A DNA stretch of 64,000 bases. Origin: DASZVB01 sp035545855. Lineage in GTDB: Bacteria; Myxococcota_A; Polyangia; Polyangiales; Polyangiaceae. How positions within the stretch are numbered: the first letter of the stretch is position 1; each line of letters opens with the position of its first letter. The stretch is from the NCBI GenBank assembly GCA_035545855.1, contig DASZXK010000180.1:1-64000 (forward strand), given 5' to 3'. Below the pieces are notes generated by a model. The model had not been told where the DNA came from. It did no database searches and saw nothing but the letters and a program-made list of their open reading frames with translations. Below, in pieces: positions 8,672 through 16,952 of the stretch. Both the position numbers and the translations under genes were made by a program.

Positions 8672-10611
8672 GGCTCACCCGGCGCCGGCGGGGGCGAGGG
8701 CGTCGCGGATGGCGCTGCCGGCGCAGCTAGCGTCGGCGGGGCGAGCACGATCACCCCGACGCCACTCGCCTTCGCGCCCGGCGCGTCCGCCACGGCGGAC
8801 CACGCCACCGTCTCGGCCGCCGCGTCCCGGTGCGTGTAGAAGCGGAGCGCGAGCACGATCGAGAACGCTCGATTGAGCGCGGCCTGCTCCGCCCGGGGAG
8901 TCGTGCCGGCGGGCTGCACGCCTGCGACGGCGATCCAGTCCGGGTGGCGGTTCAACTCCGCCGAGAGCGCGCGGAGCCGAGGCACGGACTTCCCCGTCAC
9001 CTCGTCCTTCACGAACGTGAGGGGCGTGCGGAACGAGACGACCTTGCCGTCCTTCGCGTCCTGAACGACGACGAGGGGCTTACCGGCCTTCTCCTCCGGG
9101 CAACCGTCCTCGTCCTCCACGCCGTCGAAGTCCTCGGCTTCCTTCGGGCACCGATCGTCGACGTCGTCGAACGAGTCCCCGTCGTGGTCCAGGATCTTGC
9201 AGCCGTTCAGCTCGGGCGCCGCGCTCGGTTCGCCCTTCTCGCGCCGGCAGGCGTCCACGGCGTCCGGCACGCCGTCCCCGTCGTCGTCCGGATCGGGGCA
9301 GCCGTCCGCGTCCTGCCATCCGTCCCGGTCCTCGGGCTCGTTCGGGCACCTGTCCTTGTCGAGGAGGACGCCGTCGTGGTCCGGGTCGGGATCCACGCAG
9401 CCCGGCTTCGGACCGTTCGCCGGGCCCTTGTCGTTCGGGCACTGGTCCGCGGCGTCGGGGACGCCGTCGCCGTCGTTGTCCGGATCGTCGCAGCCGTCGT
9501 CGTCCTGGAACCCGTCGGCGTCTTCCTTGCTCTTCGGGCACTTGTCCTGGTCGTCGGGGACGCCGTCGTCGTCGTCGTCGAAGTCCGGGCAGCCGTCCTG
9601 ATCCTCGAAGCCGTCGCGATCCTCCGCGAGCTCGGGACACTCGTCCTTCTCGTCCTCGATGCCGTCCTGATCGGCATCCTCGAACCGGGGCGCCCAGGAC
9701 ACGCCGAGCACCGGGCGCACCACGGGATCGCCGACGGCGCTCGTCAGCGGAAGCTCCACGCCGAGGATGCCCGAGACCTCGCCGACGGTGTAGCGCGCGG
9801 ACAGGCCCGCGAGCGCCGGCGACTGCGGCGCTCGCCCGAACGCGGGCGTCGTGCCGAGCGCGCCGCGGACCTCCGCGGTCCAGCGGAAGCGGCCGGCGCG
9901 GTCGATGCCGAGCGCCTGCGGGCGGAGCGTGATCCCCGCGCCCCAGGGCACGTCGCTCCCGAATCGGTAGTCGTCCGTGCCGTCGCGGAGGAACGTCTCG
10001 TTCTTGCCGCGGAGGTGAAACCCCGCGGTCGCGCGGACCGCGACGGCCAGGAGATCGAGCTCGCCGAGGGCGCGGAGCTCGCCGCCGAACGCGCGATCGC
10101 TCGCGTACGAACGCGCGTCCGTCGGAACGTCTGCTCGCCCGAGGAGCGCGACGCCGAGACCGCCGAGGTCCGAGGGCGCGACGAGGGTCTTCTTCACGCC
10201 GACCGACACGGCGCCGATCGTCGTGTGGCGGAGGCTCTCGCTATCCGGGAGGATCCCCCGGACGTCGTCCCCCGTCTGGTAGACGATGGTGGGAACCGCG
10301 AGCGAGACGGCCCAGGACTCCCCGAGGCCGAGCGCGGCGAAGTAGTCCATCGACACCTGGTGAGCGACGACTCGCGCGAGGCGATTGCCATTCGCGTCGT
10401 CGAGGACCACCGGCGAGAGCGCGTAGGAGGCGTACGCCCCGAGGTCCCAGTTCCCCGCTCCGGGCGTCGTCGAGGGCTCCGTGTAGAGGAAGCCCTTCGA
10501 ATGCGCGGGCGGATGGAACGATCGAAGGTCGAGCGACGGTACCGGGTCCGCGTGGGCGGTGCTCGCGAGAAGCGCCCCGAGCGTGATCGGCAGAAGAGCG
10601 AGCTTTCGCAT
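8668..10611 (-). CDS. OmpA-like outer membrane protein with thrombospondin type 3 repeats
   Basis: A 647-residue protein with a signal peptide (cleaved after STAHA), a beta-rich region of about 300 residues that looks like an outer membrane barrel, then about 200 residues of calcium-binding thrombospondin type 3 repeats. The repeats are built on units such as DDDGDGVPDAVDACRRE and EDRDGFEDQDGCPD. A degenerate OmpA-like C-terminal domain (about 515-625) follows, and the tail is Pro/Ala-rich. This order is common in myxobacterial envelope proteins, where the repeats act as a stiff calcium-stabilised spacer reaching toward the peptidoglycan. The usual peptidoglycan-binding Asp/Arg motif of OmpA is not clear here. 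The gene is coupled to the HEAT-repeat gene by ATGA. Confidence 0.85.
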   Translation of the reverse strand: MRKLALLPITLGALLASTAHADPVPSLDLRSFHPPAHSKGFLYTEPSTTPGAGNWDLGAYASYALSPVVLDDANGNRLARVVAHQVSMDYFAALGLGESWAVSLAVPTIVYQTGDDVRGILPDSESLRHTTIGAVSVGVKKTLVAPSDLGGLGVALLGRADVPTDARSYASDRAFGGELRALGELDLLAVAVRATAGFHLRGKNETFLRDGTDDYRFGSDVPWGAGITLRPQALGIDRAGRFRWTAEVRGALGTTPAFGRAPQSPALAGLSARYTVGEVSGILGVELPLTSAVGDPVVRPVLGVSWAPRFEDADQDGIEDEKDECPELAEDRDGFEDQDGCPDFDDDDDGVPDDQDKCPKSKEDADGFQDDDGCDDPDNDGDGVPDAADQCPNDKGPANGPKPGCVDPDPDHDGVLLDKDRCPNEPEDRDGWQDADGCPDPDDDGDGVPDAVDACRREKGEPSAAPELNGCKILDHDGDSFDDVDDRCPKEAEDFDGVEDEDGCPEEKAGKPLVVVQDAKDGKVVSFRTPLTFVKDEVTGKSVPRLRALSAELNRHPDWIAVAGVQPAGTTPRAEQAALNRAFSIVLALRFYTHRDAAAETVAWSAVADAPGAKASGVGVIVLAPPTLAAPAAPSATPSPPPAPGEP

Positions 10612-10656
10612 CTGTCCGGGAGGTTAGGAGAGACGTTCGGCCCGTGTCACTATCCG

Positions 10657-11436
10657 TCACGAGGCCCCGAGGAACGGGCGGGGCGGGCGCAGGCGCTTCC
10701 AGAGAAAAGCCACGTAGGCGGCGCGGATTCGGGCCGGCGCGTCGGTGGGGAACGCGTCCCGGAGGAAGCTCTCCGGAACTCTGGCAACACAACTGGTCAG
10801 ATCTCCGCGGCCGAGGCGGGAAGCGCACGTCTCGTCGACGTCGCGGAGCGGCGACGCGACGCTGGCGAGGAGGTGTCCGGCGGCGGAGGGGCCGGGCTCG
10901 CGCGGCGACGCTTCCGTCACGTGCGACCAGTCGTGGTGGAACGGAAGGCACGCGCCGTGATCGATGAGCCACGGGCGGCGGTGCCAGAGGAGGACGTTCG
11001 GGTTCCGCTCGGTCCGGTCCGGGTTCATGACGAGGCCGTCGAGCCAGACGATGCGCGCCGCGGTCTCGGCGTCGACGAGACGTCGCCGGTCCAACGAGAG
11101 GTCCGTCGCGCCCTCGAGCAGGCGGAAGCCGAGGTTCTCTCCGACGCTCCGCGCGCGCAGATCCGCGAGCTCGTCGTTCGCGTCGTCGGAGGGCGTGTCG
11201 GCCGAAACCGTGACGATCGCGCGTTCCGGGACGGGCAAGTCGAGGCGCGTCGCGAGCTCCGCGACGATCACCTCGGCGATGAGCGCCGGGATCCCCTGCG
11301 CCGCGCCGCGGAGCTTCGTCACGAAGCGGCCGGCCCGCGTCCGAACGAGGACGGGCCACGAGCTTCCGCGTCGAATTGCCCCGAGAATTCTCTCTGCGGC
11401 GTGAGTTTCAATCGCGGGTGAAACGTCGTTGCTCAT
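10657..11436 (-). CDS. HipA-like kinase-fold protein
   Basis: A 259-residue protein resembling the stand-alone HipA-like family. It starts with an ATP-binding-like region (VRTRAGRFVTKLRGAAQGIPALIAEVI). A catalytic-type segment follows at about 130-160: WLDGLVMNPDRTERNPN then LIDHGACLPF, which parallels the Asp...Asn and Asp-His pattern of HipA kinases. HipA phosphorylates glutamyl-tRNA synthetase in toxin-antitoxin systems, but these short forms are not shown to do so. No HipB-like DNA-binding gene lies next to it. The ATG at 11436 (MSNDVSPAIE) was taken because upstream residues look noncoding. It is divergent from the esterase-like lipoprotein gene. Confidence 0.78.
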   Translation of the reverse strand: MSNDVSPAIETHAAERILGAIRRGSSWPVLVRTRAGRFVTKLRGAAQGIPALIAEVIVAELATRLDLPVPERAIVTVSADTPSDDANDELADLRARSVGENLGFRLLEGATDLSLDRRRLVDAETAARIVWLDGLVMNPDRTERNPNVLLWHRRPWLIDHGACLPFHHDWSHVTEASPREPGPSAAGHLLASVASPLRDVDETCASRLGRGDLTSCVARVPESFLRDAFPTDAPARIRAAYVAFLWKRLRPPRPFLGAS

Positions 11437-11476
11437 TGATGTTCCGAGAGCCGGTTTTGAGCGCGATGGATTCAAC

Positions 11477-11502
11477 ACACGTGACTACCCGATGGCACGT
11501 GT
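11477..11502. promoter_or_regulatory. Candidate operator between the divergent HipA-like and esterase-like genes
   Basis: The 115-base divergent gap holds an inverted repeat, ACACGTG at 11477-11483 and CACGTGT at 11496-11502, separated by 12 bases. A weaker pair, AGGTCG at 11505 and CGACCT at 11525, lies beside it. The spacing fits a dimeric regulator on two helical faces. No regulator gene is adjacent, so the role is inferred only from symmetry and position. Confidence 0.35.
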
Positions 11503-11551
11503 AGAGGTCGGGTTGCGAACGAATCGACCTCAATCTTGGCCGGGTGGATGA

Positions 11552-12829
11552 ATGAACAAGAATCAGCTGTCCGCGCGTGACACGGTACCTTTCCAGCGCA
11601 CCCTCATCTGGGGTGCTTCGGTGGCTGCCGTCCTCATCGGGTGTTCCTCGTCGAGCGACGACAGCGCGGCGGGTCCCCAGGGTCCGGGCGGCTTCGACAA
11701 CTTCGGCGGTCAGAACAACCAGTCCGGCTACGGGAACTTCGGCGCGTTCGGAGGGACCCAGGGCGGCGGCGGTCAGGGCCAGGGCGGCCAGCAGATTCCC
11801 CCTCCGCCCGCCACCTGCAACAACGGCCAGCTCGACACGGGCGAGGAGTGCGACGGTCCCGTGAACCAGACGTGCGAGAGCGCCACCCTGGGCGCGCGCC
11901 CGGTCGGCACGGTCACCTGCACGAACTGCTACATCGACACGAACGGCTGCACCTCGAACAACCCCGGAAACGGCGGGACGGGTGGCGGCCTCGGCACGGG
12001 CGGCACCGTCGGCACGGGCGGCGGCGTGAACCTCGGCGGGAGCGGCAACGGCTCCGGAGGCTCCATCGGCGGCAACGGCTCTTCCCCGACGAACCTCCCC
12101 ACGCCGAAGGGCACCTGCCAGCCCTTCGTCACCGGGGACATGACGTTCTCCGGCCAGCAGGTGAAGGTCTGGGCAGGCCCGTCCAAGGGCGGTCCGCTCG
12201 TCATCTACTGGTATGCCACGTTCTCGAGCGTCGCCGAGGTCACGTCGGGCCTCGGCCAGGCCGCGATCAACGAGATCACCGGCATGGGCGGCATCGTCGC
12301 GGCGATGTACAAGACGACCGCGACGGGGAGCACGACGGGCAACAACGTCTGGTACACGGGCGACTTCGACATCGCCGACGAGATCGTGGCGTGCGCCATC
12401 CAGGAGCACAACATCGATACTCGCCACATCCACGCCATCGGCTTCAGCGCCGGCGGCCTCCAGAGCGGGTACATGGCGTACGCGCGCTCGAACTACATCG
12501 CGAGCGTCGTGACGTACTCGGGTGGTTCTCTCTCGAGCACGCTGGCGGATCCTTCGAATGCGCCGCCCGTGATGTGCCAGCACGGCGATCAGGGAAGCGA
12601 CGTGGTCGTCATCGACTTCTCGCAAGCGAGCGCGGCGCTCGAGAGCAACATCCGGAGCCACGGAAGCTACGCCATGGACTGCAACCATGGGGGCGGCCAT
12701 CTCATCCCGGCCGCGGACGTGGGCGCGAGCTGGCATTTCATGAAGGATCACCCCTTCAAGGGCTCGCCCGAGCCGTACGCGAACGGGATCCCCGCGGGCT
12801 TCCCGAGCTACTGCAAGAGCGTTCCCTGA
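11552..12829 (+). CDS. Lipoprotein with Cys-rich repeat and alpha/beta-hydrolase (PHB depolymerase/esterase-like) domain
   Basis: A 425-residue lipoprotein. The N-terminus is a type II signal with lipobox LIGC (Cys about 31), followed by a Gly/Gln/Asn-rich linker. A myxobacterial Cys-rich repeat comes next at about 88-132, starting CNNGQLDTGEECDG and ending NCYIDTNGC. A Gly-rich linker leads to an alpha/beta-hydrolase domain (about 185-425) with nucleophile elbow GFSAGG and later HGGGH. The domain recalls secreted polyhydroxybutyrate depolymerases and feruloyl esterases. Nucleophile Ser and His candidates are visible, so it is probably active on an ester at the cell surface. The same Cys-rich repeat occurs in the small lipoprotein at 18976-19350. 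Confidence 0.82.
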   Translation: MNKNQLSARDTVPFQRTLIWGASVAAVLIGCSSSSDDSAAGPQGPGGFDNFGGQNNQSGYGNFGAFGGTQGGGGQGQGGQQIPPPPATCNNGQLDTGEECDGPVNQTCESATLGARPVGTVTCTNCYIDTNGCTSNNPGNGGTGGGLGTGGTVGTGGGVNLGGSGNGSGGSIGGNGSSPTNLPTPKGTCQPFVTGDMTFSGQQVKVWAGPSKGGPLVIYWYATFSSVAEVTSGLGQAAINEITGMGGIVAAMYKTTATGSTTGNNVWYTGDFDIADEIVACAIQEHNIDTRHIHAIGFSAGGLQSGYMAYARSNYIASVVTYSGGSLSSTLADPSNAPPVMCQHGDQGSDVVVIDFSQASAALESNIRSHGSYAMDCNHGGGHLIPAADVGASWHFMKDHPFKGSPEPYANGIPAGFPSYCKSVP

Positions 12830-13130
12830 GAGCCCCTGCGGCGGACACGCGGGAGCCCGCCACCGGCTCCGAACGCCACGTGGCGGCCCGCGTTCCGGTC
12901 TCCGCCAGGCGCGGGCGAGAGGGGGAACTCTCCGCCACGGACGGTTCGTATACGAACCATCGGGTCGTGACGGTCGCCCCCGCGATCGGTCGATTCACGG
13001 CCCCGCGAGCACGGCGAGCATGGCGAGCGCGCCCGTTCGTCCTGCCCGCCGGCCTTCGCTCGGTGCGTCCATTCGCTCGCACTTCGCATGGCACGCCAAG
13101 ATAAAACTGACTAGAGTCGCGCAGATTCCA
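12830..13130. other. Gene-free gap holding one diverged palindrome
   Basis: This 301-base stretch lies between the esterase-like lipoprotein and murA. Apart from the palindrome at 12940-12961 I see no convincing reading frame. The segment after the palindrome (CCCCGCGAGCACGGCGAGC) resembles sequence after the palindrome at 18716. The murA promoter must lie in its 3' part, where an A/T-rich stretch (ATAAAACTGACTAGAG) sits about 30 bases before the start. Confidence 0.55.
12940..12961. repeat. Diverged copy of the GTATAC-centred palindrome
   Basis: The core reads GGTTCGTATACGAACC, a perfect 16-base palindrome that differs from the other copies only by T-to-C changes kept symmetric on both arms. 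The 3' flank ATC matches the other copies. Compensating changes on both arms suggest selection for symmetry rather than plain sequence descent. It lies 111 bases after the esterase-like gene and 170 before murA. Confidence 0.7.
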
Positions 13131-14399
13131 GTGGACGCGATTCGAGTCCGCGGCGGCAGGCCGCTCTCCGGGAAAATTCCAGTGGGCGGCGCGAAGAACG
13201 CCGCGCTCCCGATCCTGTGCGCGACGCTCCTCTCGGACGGCCCGAGCCTCCTCCGGAACGTTCCGGGGCTCCGGGACATAGACACGACGGCGGCGCTCCT
13301 CCGCTTCCTCGGAAGGGACGTCGCGGTGGACATCCCGGAGGTCCGCGTCACGGAGGCCACGGGCGTCGTGCGGCCGGAAGCGCCGTACGAGCTCGTCCGC
13401 CAGATGCGCGCGAGCATCCTCGTGCTCGGCCCGCTTCTCGCCCGCTACGGGCGCGCGAAGGTCTCGCTCCCGGGGGGTTGCGCGATCGGCGCCCGTCCGG
13501 TGGATCAGCACCTGAAGGGCCTGGAAGCGCTCGGCGCGAAGATTCACGTCGAGCACGGGTACGTGGTCGCGGAAGCCGCCCGTCTGAAGGGCGCCGAGAT
13601 CGTCTTCGACGTGCAGACGGTCACCGGGACCGAGAACCTGATGATGGCGGCCGCGCTCGCCAAGGGCCGGACGACCCTGGTGAACGCCGCGCGCGAGCCG
13701 GAGGTCGAAGAGCTCGGTCGCGTGCTGAACAAGATGGGCGCCAAGGTGGACGGCGCCGGTACGTCCATCGTCCGCATCGTCGGGAAGGACACGCTGGACC
13801 CGTTCGACCACGCCGTCATCGCGGACCGCATCGAGGCCGGGACGTTCCTCGCTGCCGTGGGCGCCGCCTCCGGGACGGTCACGCTGGAGAACGTCCCCGC
13901 CGAGGATCTCGAGCCGGTCATCGTGAAGCTCCGTCAGGCGGGAGTCACCGTGGAGCGAGACGGTGAGGGCGTCGTCGTGTCCCGGAGCGGTCCGCTCCGT
14001 GCGCTGGACGTGACCACCGCGCCGCACCCCGGCTTCCCGACGGACATGCAGGCGCAGCTCATGGCCCTCCTCACGATGGCCCAGGGCACGAGCGTCCTCA
14101 CGGAGACGATCTTCGAGAACCGGTTCATGCACGTGCCGGAGCTCTCGCGCATGGGCGCGGACATCGAGATACGGAACAACTCCGCCATCGTCCGCGGCGT
14201 GAAGGCGCTGGAAGGCGCGAGCGTCATGGCGACGGACCTTCGCGCGAGCGCGTCCCTCGTCATCGCCGGGCTCGTCGCCGACGGAGAGACGGTCGTCCGC
14301 CGCGTGTATCACCTGGATCGCGGCTACGAGCGCATCGAGCGGAAGCTCGCCGGCGTCGGCGCAGACATCGAGCGCATCCGGCTCACCGAAGACGGCTGA
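13131..14399 (+). CDS. murA: UDP-N-acetylglucosamine 1-carboxyvinyltransferase
   Basis: The product catalyses the first committed step of peptidoglycan synthesis, moving enolpyruvate from PEP to UDP-GlcNAc in the cytoplasm. At 422 residues it has normal length. Visible motifs are GAKNAALPILCATLL (Lys22, Asn23), the active-site loop LPGGCAIGARPVDQH with the Cys (Cys117) that fosfomycin attacks, and PHPGFPTDMQAQ. The GTG at 13131 (VDAIRVRGGRPLSG) aligns with the N-terminus of known MurA proteins. A start at 13020 would add 37 residues with no counterpart. hisG follows after 3 bases, so they are likely co-transcribed. Confidence 0.97.
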   Translation: MDAIRVRGGRPLSGKIPVGGAKNAALPILCATLLSDGPSLLRNVPGLRDIDTTAALLRFLGRDVAVDIPEVRVTEATGVVRPEAPYELVRQMRASILVLGPLLARYGRAKVSLPGGCAIGARPVDQHLKGLEALGAKIHVEHGYVVAEAARLKGAEIVFDVQTVTGTENLMMAAALAKGRTTLVNAAREPEVEELGRVLNKMGAKVDGAGTSIVRIVGKDTLDPFDHAVIADRIEAGTFLAAVGAASGTVTLENVPAEDLEPVIVKLRQAGVTVERDGEGVVVSRSGPLRALDVTTAPHPGFPTDMQAQLMALLTMAQGTSVLTETIFENRFMHVPELSRMGADIEIRNNSAIVRGVKALEGASVMATDLRASASLVIAGLVADGETVVRRVYHLDRGYERIERKLAGVGADIERIRLTEDG

Positions 14400-14402
14400 C
14401 CC

Positions 14403-15023
14403 ATGAGACCCCTCACCGTCGCCATCCCGAAGGGCCGCGTCCAGAAGCAGCTCGTCCCGCTGCTGGACCGCGCCGGGTTCGAGGCTTCCCGGCTCCTCGA
14501 CGACGATCGAAAGCTCATCCGCGAGACGGACGACGGCCGGCTCCGGTTCCTGCTCCTGAAGCCGGACGACGTCCCGACGTACGTCGAGTACGGCGCGGCC
14601 GATCTCGGCATCGTCGGTCGGGACGTGCTCCTCGAGCGCCGGTACGACCTCTACCAGCCGCTGGATCTCGGGATCGGGCGCTGCCGCATGGTGGTTGCCG
14701 GTCCCCCCGGGGTGACGCTTCCCGCCGTCCCTCGCATCGGGACGAAATACACCCGCATCGCGACGGAGCACTTCGCGCAGAAGGGCGTGCAGGCGGAGGT
14801 CATTTTCGTGCAAGGCTCCGTGGAGCTCGCTCCGCTGGTGGGGCTCTCGGACCTCATCGTGGATCTCGTCGAGACGGGGTCCACGCTGAAGGAGAACGGG
14901 CTCGTGGAATACGAGACCATTCGCGAGATTTCGAGCGTCGTGGTGGCAAATCGGTCGCTGTTCAAGTTGCGTCACGCCGAGGTGAGCCCCATCGTCCAGC
15001 GGCTCCGCGACGCGATCGCCTGA
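14403..15023 (+). CDS. hisG: ATP phosphoribosyltransferase, short form
   Basis: This enzyme joins ATP and PRPP in the first step of histidine synthesis. The protein has 206 residues and reads straight into MRPLTVAIPKGRVQKQLVPL. It carries DLGIVGRDVLLE, then QGSVELAPLVGLSDLIVDLVETG with the PRPP-binding ETGSTL segment. It lacks the C-terminal ACT-like regulatory domain of the long form, so by family rule it should need HisZ as a regulatory subunit. No hisZ is in this window. It lies 3 bases after murA. Confidence 0.96.
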   Translation: MRPLTVAIPKGRVQKQLVPLLDRAGFEASRLLDDDRKLIRETDDGRLRFLLLKPDDVPTYVEYGAADLGIVGRDVLLERRYDLYQPLDLGIGRCRMVVAGPPGVTLPAVPRIGTKYTRIATEHFAQKGVQAEVIFVQGSVELAPLVGLSDLIVDLVETGSTLKENGLVEYETIREISSVVVANRSLFKLRHAEVSPIVQRLRDAIA

Positions 15024-15068
15024 GCGCCTCCGCCCGTATCAATAAAGTGTGATGGGCCGGAGCCCATC

Positions 15069-16286
15069 ATGACCGCCCCGCCGAAGTCTCTCGTCCCCTC
15101 GCTCCGCGTCGTCGGCGGTGCGTTCGAGAAGTTCCTCGCGCTCGAGGCGGCGAGCGGCCTCGTCCTCGTGGCCGCCACGGCGATCGCGCTCGTGTGGGAA
15201 AACTCCCCGTTCGCGTGGGCGTACGACGCCGTCTTCACTCACGCGGTGGCGCTCCCATTTCTCGGCGCGCGCACGGTGCGCTGGCTCGTGAACGACGGTC
15301 TGATGGTCGTCTTCTTCTTCGTCGTCGGCCTGGAGATCCGGAAGGAAGCGTACGACGGCTCGCTCTCGGATCTTCGTCGCGCCGCGCTCCCGGTCGTCGC
15401 CGCGGTGGGCGGCATGCTCGCGCCGGCCGGGGCGTATCTGCTCCTCGCCGGAGAGCCCGCGATCCGCCGCGGTTGGGGCGTCCCCATGGCGACGGACATC
15501 GCGTTCGCGGTCGGGGTGCTCGTGCTCCTCGGGCGGCGCGTGCCCCCGGCGCTCCGGGTGCTGCTCCTCGCTGTCGCCGTCATCGACGACATCGGGAGCA
15601 TCTTCGTGATTGCGTTCTTCTATTCGTCGGGCATTGCGCCGCTCGGTCTCGCCGTGGTCGGCGCGAGCGTGCTCGCGATCCTCGGCCTCCAGGCGCTCTC
15701 CGTCCGGCGACCGATGGCGTATGTCGTTCCCGCGTTCTTCGTGTGGGCCGGCACCTACGGCGCGGGCATCCACCCGACGATCGCGGGCGTCCTCCTCGGT
15801 GCCTTGACCCCGGTGAAGAAGGCCGAGAGCGAACGAGAAGCGCCGTCCGAACGACTCGTTCACGCGCTCCATCCCTGGGTGTCGTTCGGGATTCTCCCGG
15901 TATTCGCGCTCGCGAACGCCGGGGTTCCGCTGGGGTCCGTCGCGGCCGATCCGCAGAGCGTCCGCGTGCTCGCGGGAGTCGCCCTCGGTCTCGGGGTCGG
16001 GAAGCCGCTCGGAATTCTCGTCGCGTCCCATCTCGCCACACGCCTCGGGGTCGCGGCGCTTCCCTGGAACCTCGGGTTCCGGCACCTCGTCGTCCTCGGT
16101 CTCGTCGCCGGGATCGGCTTCACGATGGCGCTGTTCGTCGCGGACCTCGCCTTCGCCGAGCCCGTGTCCCTCGTCGCCGCGAAGCTCGGCATCCTCGTCG
16201 CGAGCTTCGTCGCGGCGATCGTCGGCGTCGTCGCGGGGCGCGTGCTGCTCCCGGATCCGGTTGCCCCGGAGGCGTCCCGGTCCTAG
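15069..16286 (+). CDS. nhaA: Na+/H+ antiporter NhaA
   Basis: A 405-residue inner membrane protein with about twelve hydrophobic segments and clear NhaA landmarks: FFFVVGLEIRKE, GWGVPMATDIAFAVGV and AVAVIDDIGSI. The paired acidic residues in the VIDDIG segment correspond to the cation-binding Asp163/Asp164 of the E. coli protein. It exports Na+ in exchange for protons and supports salt and pH tolerance. It follows hisG after 45 bases, but the relation in function is unclear. A second proton-coupled antiporter lies about 700 bases downstream. Confidence 0.96.
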   Translation: MTAPPKSLVPSLRVVGGAFEKFLALEAASGLVLVAATAIALVWENSPFAWAYDAVFTHAVALPFLGARTVRWLVNDGLMVVFFFVVGLEIRKEAYDGSLSDLRRAALPVVAAVGGMLAPAGAYLLLAGEPAIRRGWGVPMATDIAFAVGVLVLLGRRVPPALRVLLLAVAVIDDIGSIFVIAFFYSSGIAPLGLAVVGASVLAILGLQALSVRRPMAYVVPAFFVWAGTYGAGIHPTIAGVLLGALTPVKKAESEREAPSERLVHALHPWVSFGILPVFALANAGVPLGSVAADPQSVRVLAGVALGLGVGKPLGILVASHLATRLGVAALPWNLGFRHLVVLGLVAGIGFTMALFVADLAFAEPVSLVAAKLGILVASFVAAIVGVVAGRVLLPDPVAPEASRS

Positions 16287-16305
16287 GTTGCTCGTTCGGC
16301 CCGGG

Positions 16306-16692
16306 ATGCGTCGGCTCGCCCTTCCACTTCTCTTACTCCGCGTGCTCGCGCTGGTCCTCGCTCTCGGCGTGGCGCATCGCTCGCTGCCCGAGATCCCCGG
16401 GGGACCGGCATGCCCGAGGGTCGCCCGGAGCACCGGGGTGGAAGCGCGGATCCGGGACGCGCAGCCGCCACCCGTCGCGGCGATCCGCGTCGCCCCGCCC
16501 GCGCGAGCAGAGAAGCTCCCCGTTCCGCTCTTCGGCGTCCGTGGCGCCGTTCGTCGTCCTCCATTTCGCCATCGCGACCCGTCGCCGGAACTCGCGGCCG
16601 TCTGGACGGGCAGGGTCGCAATCTCCTTCCTGAAGCGCGTTCCTCGCATGGGCGAGCCTCCAAGGTCCGTCGGGCGTCTCTCCATCGCCTGA
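16306..16692 (+). CDS. Hypothetical small protein with hydrophobic N-terminus (weak)
   Basis: An open frame of 128 residues starts just after nhaA with MRRLALPLLLLRVLALVLAL, which looks like a signal peptide or membrane anchor. The rest is Pro/Arg-rich with no recognisable domain. Composition is less convincing than in neighbouring genes and no clear ribosome-binding site is seen, so it may be spurious. The surrounding 450-base gap between nhaA and 16741 holds no better candidate. Confidence 0.3.
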   Translation: MRRLALPLLLLRVLALVLALGVAHRSLPEIPGGPACPRVARSTGVEARIRDAQPPPVAAIRVAPPARAEKLPVPLFGVRGAVRRPPFRHRDPSPELAAVWTGRVAISFLKRVPRMGEPPRSVGRLSIA

Positions 16693-16740
16693 CCCAGAAA
16701 CCCTTGGCTCCCCTCGCGGGGAGAGAAACGGACTCGTCCC

Positions 16741-16896
16741 ATGAGTGCCGAGAAGCGACAATCCATCGAGAAGTCGGGCGCGGCGTCGCGTCCCGAAGCT
16801 GGCGAGGCACCGAAGCAGGAGCTCGCGAAACCGCCCGTGCTGATCTTCCTGCTTCCGCTCGTCCTCGTCATTGCCTGGGCCCTAGTCTCGAGGTGA
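16741..16896 (+). CDS. 51-residue single-pass membrane protein
   Basis: A short frame encodes a charged N-terminal half (MSAEKRQSIEKSG, then EAPKQELAKPP) and one C-terminal membrane helix (VLIFLLPLVLVIAWALVSR). The split into a soluble polar part and a clean transmembrane helix with a terminal basic residue looks like a real small membrane protein. It ends 56 bases before the Kef-type antiporter gene on the same strand. A role as an accessory peptide of that transporter is possible but only inferred from position. Confidence 0.55.
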   Translation: MSAEKRQSIEKSGAASRPEAGEAPKQELAKPPVLIFLLPLVLVIAWALVSR

Positions 16897-16952
16897 GAAG
16901 ACAAGACGGAGGGCTCCGGTTCTTCCGGGGCCTTCCGTACGACGAGGCATCC

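Noticed and set aside
9080..9677. Repeated DNA in the TSP3 region considered as a possible CRISPR or satellite array
   Set aside because: The periodicity follows Asp-rich coding repeats of about 30-40 codons in frame. Spacers are not unique and repeats are degenerate.
10657..11436. Complete HipBA toxin-antitoxin locus
   Set aside because: No small helix-turn-helix gene lies on either side, so only the HipA-like part can be supported.
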